A stretch of DNA of 64,000 nt, from contig OZ026520.1 in the NCBI GenBank assembly GCA_964019695.1, positions 32,088,120 to 32,152,119 on the forward strand, in the 5' to 3' direction. The notes below the pieces were generated by a model. The model made no database searches, was not told the DNA's origin, and worked only from the letters and a program-made list of their open reading frames with translations. Positions 58,136-64,000 of this stretch are shown here, one piece after another (the first letter of the stretch is position 1; each line of letters begins with the position of its first letter). This DNA comes from Loripinus fragilis. Lineage: Eukaryota > Mollusca > Bivalvia > Lucinida > Lucinidae. The translations under genes and the position numbers were made by a program.

Positions 58136-59165
58136 AAACTGAATTGTTGATTATAATTCCCTGATAGCTTTGTAAACAAAACATGACGTCACCGTCACTC
58201 TTGGCTGGCATGACAGTAGGTGTAAAGTGTTGTACAGGTAAATAAGCAATGAACGTTACCTGACTCGCTATTTTAAAATTGAGCTGTGGGTGGTTTGTAC
58301 TTTGCTAAGCACCACCAAGCTTCATTATATTGACAGAGAATATATCAATTAAAGTTTTGGTCCTTTAAGGGGGCCAACAAGACTAAGGTGAGCGACTTCA
58401 GGGTCCACGAAGCCCTCATAAATATTCTTCGAATTCTTTCTATTGAGATTGTTTAATCAAAGTGTTTTTAGTCTTGTGTATCTTGGTTGCCATGAACACC
58501 AACTGCTTATTTGGCTAAAATTGACAAGAAAATAAATTGCTTTATCTTTTCAAAATGATTTTGCCTTCTTATATTTTATATTCTTGGAGCCTATATTATT
58601 ATAATTTATCCATTGGATAAAAAATTAATAGACGTTGACTTTTCAGTCTTGTGTTACTTGGTTACCATGGTAAACAATGTTGATTTGCCTAAATTTCACA
58701 TGAATTTGGTTCTCTTTCATCATTGCAAATGGTTTCAGCCTGCTAAATGCCTATATTGCCATAATCTGACCATTTGGATAGTTTTATCAAAAGGCATTGT
58801 ATTTGTTGATTAATGTTTCTAGGCTACCATAGTAGTCAAGAGCTTATGTATCTAAAGTCATATATCTTTTTTATTTCAATCATTTGACAGTTGATTTTGT
58901 AAGGTACTGAGTTTTTGGCTCTTTTGTCATTTATAACGTTTTGCCATCTAGATTTTAAAATCTCATTGTACCATTTTACTTGGTATACAGATGTTGGTTT
59001 GTCTCATGCAATCTTCGATATGGAGTAACTCATACGAGCCGTGACATGTGATTTCCACCAATGTGGGATTTTGACAAGTGTAGACTCAGACAAGCCTGTG
59101 AAACCTCCTTTTAAGCTTAGATACTCCAAATGATGTTCAGTCAGTAGCTTAACAGTCATAGAATA
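58136..59165. other. Intergenic, nothing recognised
   Basis: Contains a pair of loosely similar phrases (AGTCTTGTGTATCTTGGTTGCCATG at 58470 and CAGTCTTGTGTTACTTGGTTACCATGG at 58644), suggesting an old ~180-bp tandem duplication. No gene is visible. Confidence 0.55.
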
Positions 59166-59167
59166 TT

Positions 59168-59250
59168 CAAGCGACTAGCAAAGGTTCTGATCAGACAGCG
59201 CATATGCGCATGCTGGTCTGGGCATTTGCTGGTCGCACATACCACATTGT
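59168..59250. repeat. Palindromic repeat (GCGCATATGCGC centre)
   Basis: CAAGCGACTAGCAAAGGTTC and GTCTGGGCATTTGCTGGTCG flank AGCGCATATGCGCATGC. A related copy is at 27881-27957 (CAAGCAACTAGCAAAGGCTC). Confidence 0.7.
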
Positions 59251-59278
59251 TGGAAATCTCATGTCACGGTTCAATTTT

Positions 59279-59640
59279 GTTTCTTGATGTTATGAGCTGG
59301 AACGCAGGAACACTTATTTGTTACTTGAGATTATGAGCAGTCATAGATTTGTTTCTTGATGTTATGAGGAGTAACTCAGGAGTACCTCATTTGCTTCTTG
59401 GTGTTATGAGGAGTAACCCAGGAGTACCCATTTGCTACTTGACGATATGAGTAGTAGTTCAGGAGTCACTCATTTTATTTGTTCCTTGATGTTATGAGGA
59501 GCAACTCAGAAGTGCCCACTTGTTACTTCAGTCTAAGGAATGACTCGTTTTTTGTTTTTTTTTTATGTAATGAGAAGTAACCCCGGAGTCACTCATTTGC
59601 TACTTTCGGTTATCAGGGGTACCTCATTTGTTATTTGAGG
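59279..59640 (+). repeat. Minisatellite, ~50-60-bp units (TTGATGTTATGAGGAG)
   Basis: Six or so units of TTGnTnCTTGATGTTATGAG, GAGTAACTCAGGAGTnCC and CATTTG. They vary in length and sequence, so the array is old. It is followed by a P4 palindrome (59656-59725). Confidence 0.85.
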
Positions 59641-59809
59641 CTATGTGAAAGTGATAGGAGCCACCATCGGCCCATCAGTGAACGGAATGGCGTTTCGCTG
59701 GCGGACCGATAGTGGCTCGCTTTAACGATCTACCTCAATGTATTTTATTTCATTCATCTATTCACTCTCAGTAACATCGTTATCATACGGTTCATCATTT
59801 ATCATAAAA

Positions 59810-59945
59810 AAGTAGGTGAGTATGATCAGGAAATACCACAATCACAAACCGCAGACCAACCCACAGCACCGTGAGGATGAGCTACAAGACATGTACAGTA
59901 GCAAGACACCCAAAAGACAATACAAGCAAAACAACTAACTCTCTT
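59810..59945 (+). repeat. Interspersed repeat (GATCAGGAAATACCACAATC), copy 2
   Basis: Near-identical start to the 49430 copy (GAGTATGATCAGGAAATACC, ACAATCACAAACCGCAGACC), diverging after about 130 bp. Confidence 0.65.
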
Positions 59946-60079
59946 CATCACAAGTCTATTATCATTTAAGAAAAAAATAATTTTAAAGAGGCATTAAATT
60001 AGTGCCATGGAATCAGTTGGTGTTTACTTTGGACTTAATCAGTAGTGTCCAATTTTCGAATGATGAAACGCATATCTTT

Positions 60080-60412
60080 TCTATTCGTTTTTTCTTAATT
60101 TATTCAGTGTCTCGGGAAAGAAACACTAGAATATGACGTGAATCGATATTTGAAATTTTAGCAACCAAAACAATATCCCCCATTCTGTAATTTGACCTTA
60201 AGAAAAGACCCTTAAATGCAAAGAAATGACCCCTAAATATAGTCCAATTTTGTGATGCCCCCCAAAGAATCCACAAAATCGTCATACCCCCCAAAAATAT
60301 TCATTTTTTGAAAACCCCAAAATATTGAAATTGAAAATTTTGAACCCTCCCAAAAATGACCCGAACCTACGTATGTATGAAAATATTAGAGTACCCCCCC
60401 CCCCCCCCCGGG
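60080..60412 (-). repeat. G-tract-headed repeat, inverted copy
   Basis: Read on the minus strand it begins with a G17 run, GGTACTCTAATATTTTCAT, then GAATATTTTTGGGGGG and GATTTTGTGGAT, matching 30736-31030 along its whole length. Confidence 0.75.
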
Positions 60413-61925
60413 ATAGGCCTACCCTAAACAACCATGAGGTTGAATTGGCACTCTCACAATAAACATACAATGCTCATTGTTCACAAATAAAATTATATTT
60501 TTGTTATTATGATGATGATAAATTTCATGCTCAATTGAGTTGAGCATGAAACGTTTTATAACCACGAGACCAGTTCTCTAGACTTTTATGCGCTGTCTCT
60601 GCTCACTTGCATACACAAAATACTGACGTAAAAATGGCACATACTAAATTTTAGACATAAGCTGAGACATGTGCGTTTATTAAAAGAATGGGTTCATACG
60701 CATAAGCGCAAAGAACTATTTTTATGGACTGACCATAATATTTGAGAAAAACACTTGTATGAGGAAATAGAGCAAATCTCGTCATGGGTTAACGAACTTA
60801 TTCAATGTGTCTAACTTAAGAGATCACATCATTGGTAATAATACCGCAAAAGATGCCAGAGGTCAGCCATATATGCAAATGGAACTTTTATTCGTGAAGT
60901 CATTTCAGGTACGAAAGATTTTCTTATTTATTAAAATGGTAAAAACTTAAATTAGACGCTCCTTTAAATCCATAAAGACGGTGTTTACTACAAGTCAAAC
61001 TGTAACTCGATATAGTAAACTGGTTGAATGATTACACATGTGTATAAAATAATCAGGATATAAAATAAAAGTTAACCAAATATTTTATTTATGGCAGATT
61101 CCTTTAGTAAACGCTACTGGCTTAGTAAGGTTAATAATCTGATAATGTCAAGTTTCATTCTAATATATTCAATCGAGTCTTTCTTCATCTGTGTTCATGA
61201 TTTATCTATACACATCTGATGAAATGAAAAAAAACTAAATCTTGACATTTCAGTTCGCATTGCCATTGCAACAAAAAGCTATAGACTTATAATGAGAAAA
61301 GAAAAGAAAACAAACTCTTCTTCTCTGAAACCATAAGGTCCACGGCTTATATGTAAAGTATGTTCCAATGTCTAGTGGTCCCCTACATAAATTCTGCCAA
61401 CCATGCCCCTGTATTCCAAACTGGGCATGTCTCGGGGGTCATTTTCTACCATATGCAGACTATCATCTTCTGAAACTAAAAGTATGAGGCCAACAGCCCA
61501 GGTGCGTGGAACAGGCTCATTGAGCCTCCTGTTATTTAACCCTTTGTATACCGATGGATTCTCCCATCTTCATTGAAACAATAAACTTGAAATGGTTCAT
61601 TGTCCATATCAAGCATCCATGCACATGCTAGAATTTCTTACTTAATTGTATATCAGTCCCTGATGTTTGTTTAATCTTAGCAAACAGTACACACTCTGAT
61701 GTAATGCCACATTTAGCTTACAAGCTTCTATAAGGACACGAGAAAAAAGAACAAGGCAATTTTACAAATGACAACTTATACTTCCTATTTAAGACCTTCC
61801 GATAAATATCCATTACCTGGGGAGGGAGGGGCGGGGATATTTTTGGCCTGAAGTCTATTATTTGATTTACTGTTCCCTCTATTTTAGGATCACGAAAGGG
61901 ACTGACTGTCAACTTGGGTAGTGCA
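60413..61925. other. Intergenic, nothing recognised
   Basis: AT-rich; a CATGCTCAATTGAGTTGAGCATG palindrome-like site lies at 60526-60548 (a similar TTGAGCATGAAAAATGTTTTATAACC phrase occurs near 22450). P3 half-copy at about 61675. No ORF looks coding. Confidence 0.55.
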
Positions 61926-61932
61926 TATAAAA

Positions 61933-61975
61933 ATGGAGGTTGTCTTCTTCATGTTGTTATTCATATACCATACGG
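61933..61975 (+). CDS. Possible first coding exon with signal peptide (weak)
   Basis: ATG at 61933 in AAAATGG context encodes MEVVFFMLLFIYHT plus one base of a codon, then GTAAGTG, a consensus donor. The hydrophobic run fits the core of a signal peptide. A TATAAAAA lies too close upstream (61926) to serve as the TATA box for this ATG. No following exon is identified before the window ends, so this may be chance. Confidence 0.2.
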
Positions 61976-62140
61976 GTAAGTGAAACATTGAATCCATTTC
62001 AACATAACCACCTATTTTATCTACTGTCACATACGGTTCGAGTGTTATACCCATTTAATTGTTTTTGAAACAAAATAGAAATTGCTTGAAGTCACAATAT
62101 GTAAACTATATATGCATTTTAAAAACAAATAGATAAACAT

Positions 62141-62545
62141 CATACTGGTAAGTGTATTCGTCGATTTGGTGGTATTTACGCGTATTGCCGGTACTTCATA
62201 GACCGGAAGTGGTAGATATTGGTGTTAATACTATATAGAAAAACATGCCATATGCCTAAAGGACTATATAATTAAGTATTCAGTATGTGCATGACGATTT
62301 ATGTAAGCATTTAGGAATAGATTCGAGTACCGATCATCATGATCGGTACTCGAATCTATTCCTAAATGCTTACATAAATCGTCATGTGAATACTGAATAC
62401 TTAAAAATAATCTAATTCTATAGTTTTTTAGGCATATGGCATGTTTTTCTATAAAGTATTAACACCAATATCTACCACTTCCGGTCTATGAAGTACCGGC
62501 AATACGCGTAAATACCAGCAAATCGACGTATACATTTACCAGTGT
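62141..62545. repeat. ~400-bp near-perfect palindrome (foldback)
   Basis: Two arms of about 200 bp meet at 62338 with a one-base spacer (ACCGATCAT C ATGATCGGT). The inner ~65 bp of each arm is essentially perfect (TTTAGGAATAGATTCGAGTA...). Outer parts differ by a few changes and small indels (GCCGGTACTTCATAGACCGG matches exactly). The outer ends are CATACTGGTAAGTGTATTCG and its near complement. No ORF. Confidence 0.93.
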
Positions 62546-63540
62546 GAACATAAGTTTCCTCCATACACATGTGTAAGAAGCATACAAAAATAGCCAGCCA
62601 TTTCTACATAGTAATGATCCTAAACGACAACTGTGTTCGGTTAAAACGAAAGAAAGAGATAAAGAAGTGAATATGACTACCAAATGCCACAGCGTCGACC
62701 ACAAACCAAACCAACATCATCTAGAAGAAAAGATACAAGAACATAGGGACAAACACAAAATATTTTGGTACTTATCGCATATGCGCAAGAGCTTCCTTTA
62801 AACGTCTATGCTGGCGTTTTCAGCGGGACTGAATCCTGGTCCTGGACCAATCCTGGTCCGAGTCTTCATCTAAAGGGTGTTAAGAAAGTTCGTTCCGCTC
62901 TTCATCATATAATTTCGAATCATTTAAGAAGGAAATTATGCTGAAAAATTGCATTTTCCATGAGCCTGTTATTCATTGTGATATTCTTTAGCGTTTTGCA
63001 TTGTGTCTGACATCGACTGTCTTCACATAATTATGTTTACTTGGGCTACTGTCTTTCAGTAGTTCTAGAAAAATCGACTTTTTTTTATTTTATATGGTTC
63101 TTTACAGCCTTGCAGTTTAGTAAACGTACTAAAGGCTTATATAAGACGAATAACATCTCCATTTAGGGTTTCTTGACCAATTAGGAAACATTCTTTACTC
63201 TGGCCATTTCATGACAATGGTTCTTTGTCATATATCCCCAGTTTGCTCCTCGAGCCCAAAAATGACCAAGGGGTAATTGATTTTGAAGATCATTTAATCC
63301 GTGACAAAATATTTGATTAAACATCCCGTTGTTTATTTCTTATCAAGTATGTCGACTTTAAAGAAATGTCATTAGATACATTACAACTTAAATAATTGGA
63401 ACATAATTTTATTGTGGAAAGAACTTTCTTAACTCCCTTTACATCCATATTTTGTGAATGCAAGCAGCAAAGGCTGTCGCCAGAGCCTTCGTTGCTCGAC
63501 TATGCAATATATTAAGTACTAAAATCTCATGCACTACATT
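62546..63540. other. Right-end intergenic DNA, repeat fragments
   Basis: 62755-62830 (ATTTTGGTACTTATCGCATAT) resembles 48515-48580. Other sequence shows nothing recognised. Confidence 0.5.
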
Positions 63541-63544
63541 ATTA

Positions 63545-63700
63545 TGTCGCTTCGAGCCGTAGTCACCGCCGGCGGAGTCACTGTGTTATCCTTGAGCAAG
63601 ACACTGTATCCACTGCTATGTACTGGTTCAGTCCGGGAAGATCCCTCCCAAAATGACTGAAAAATTGTTGACTGGGACCTAAAAAAAATCAAACCAAACA
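63545..63700 (+). mobile_element. SINE (core plus tail), plus strand
   Basis: ACTGTGTTATCCTTGAGCAAGACAC core, GTACTGGTTCAGTCCGGGAAG, and the tail AAAATCAAACCAAACAAAC. The tRNA head is reduced to CTTCGAGCCGTAGTCACCG. Same family as the 9493 copy. Confidence 0.82.
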
Positions 63701-63710
63701 AACAAATGAG

Positions 63711-63862
63711 CCGTTGTGGTGTAGTGGATAAACAGCTCGCCATGTATACATGGGTCGCGGGTTCGATTCCCGGCTTCAACAGTGTGTCCGATGAGACTTT
63801 AAGCTGTGGTCCCGTCCCCATATGACTTTTGCTGTGAGCGGGACGTTAAACACAATTACACA
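63711..63862 (+). mobile_element. Second tRNA-derived SINE type, intact A and B boxes
   Basis: GTTGTGGTGTAGTGGATAAA (A box TGGTGTAGTGG) and GCGGGTTCGATTCCCGGC (B box GGTTCGATTCC) form a tRNA-like head of about 72 nt. The acceptor arms do not pair, so it is not a functional tRNA. The body ends GTGAGCGGGACGTTAAACAC. It directly follows the other SINE. Confidence 0.85.
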
Positions 63863-63884
63863 CGTTTAGATAATGAAATAAAAG

Positions 63885-64000
63885 AAAGTAAGGGTGCAAA
63901 GATCAGGGATCGATACAATCAAGTACTACATCCTGACCCAGGATACCAATGGGAAAGTGGCAAACTCACAGTTAGACACCACAAATGAAAGCCAAGCAGC
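63885..64000 (+). repeat. Interspersed repeat (GACCCAGGATACCAATGGG), copy 2, cut by window edge
   Basis: Matches 53265-53400 over its full visible length (CATCCTGACCCAGGATACCA, AATGGGAAAGTGGCAAACTC). Confidence 0.75.

Noticed and set aside
63711..63790. Possible functional tRNA gene
   Set aside because: A and B boxes are good but the acceptor arms do not pair and the sequence continues into a SINE body.

Overview
The window reads as AT-rich, TE-dense metazoan nuclear DNA, most likely from a bivalve mollusc. The clues are tRNA-derived SINEs with a 'GAGCAAGACAC' core, several families of short palindromic elements, 'ACGGACGG'-terminated satellite-like repeats, and repeat fragments coding for an 'ANNKGADQ'-like peptide that I recall from bivalve data. 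The species call rests on memory of such repeats and is only moderately sure. There are no bacterial-style operons.

One large gene dominates. It lies on the minus strand, starts at about 45514 and runs off the left edge. I reconstruct seven coding exons with compatible GT-AG junctions: 45404-45514, 22637-22779, 19128-19348, 16764-16966, 14561-14704, 11166-11306 and 1-5837. They join in phase to about 2,266 residues with no C-terminus in the window. The N-terminal ~450 residues are an all-helical repeat-like region resembling the ZNF292/RLF/ZNF654 family. The giant exon adds a long Q/S/N-rich low-complexity region, a seven-fold 17-residue tandem repeat and four C-x2-C-x12-H-x3-5-C zinc fingers.

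The introns, above all the 22.6-kb intron 1, are a layered record of transposition. A ~200-bp MITE (24466-32503) is split by a 1.7-kb satellite-like element and by a 6.1-kb element with 15-bp perfect inverted ends and a TATCA duplication. A 9.1-kb hAT-like unit (34578-43698, 8-bp duplication) holds a CR1-type reverse transcriptase fragment, itself split by a 7.5-kb element with CAGTACACC ends at a TA target. Short MITEs and 50-70-bp palindromes occur in almost every intron.

Upstream of the gene, 46-54 kb is AT-rich DNA with repeat fragments and no gene I recognise. At 54.1-58.1 kb lies a decayed APE-type non-LTR retrotransposon with a 2A-like motif before its endonuclease. The right end holds a minisatellite, a ~400-bp near-perfect palindrome (62141-62545), SINEs, and one weak candidate for a signal-peptide first exon at 61933.
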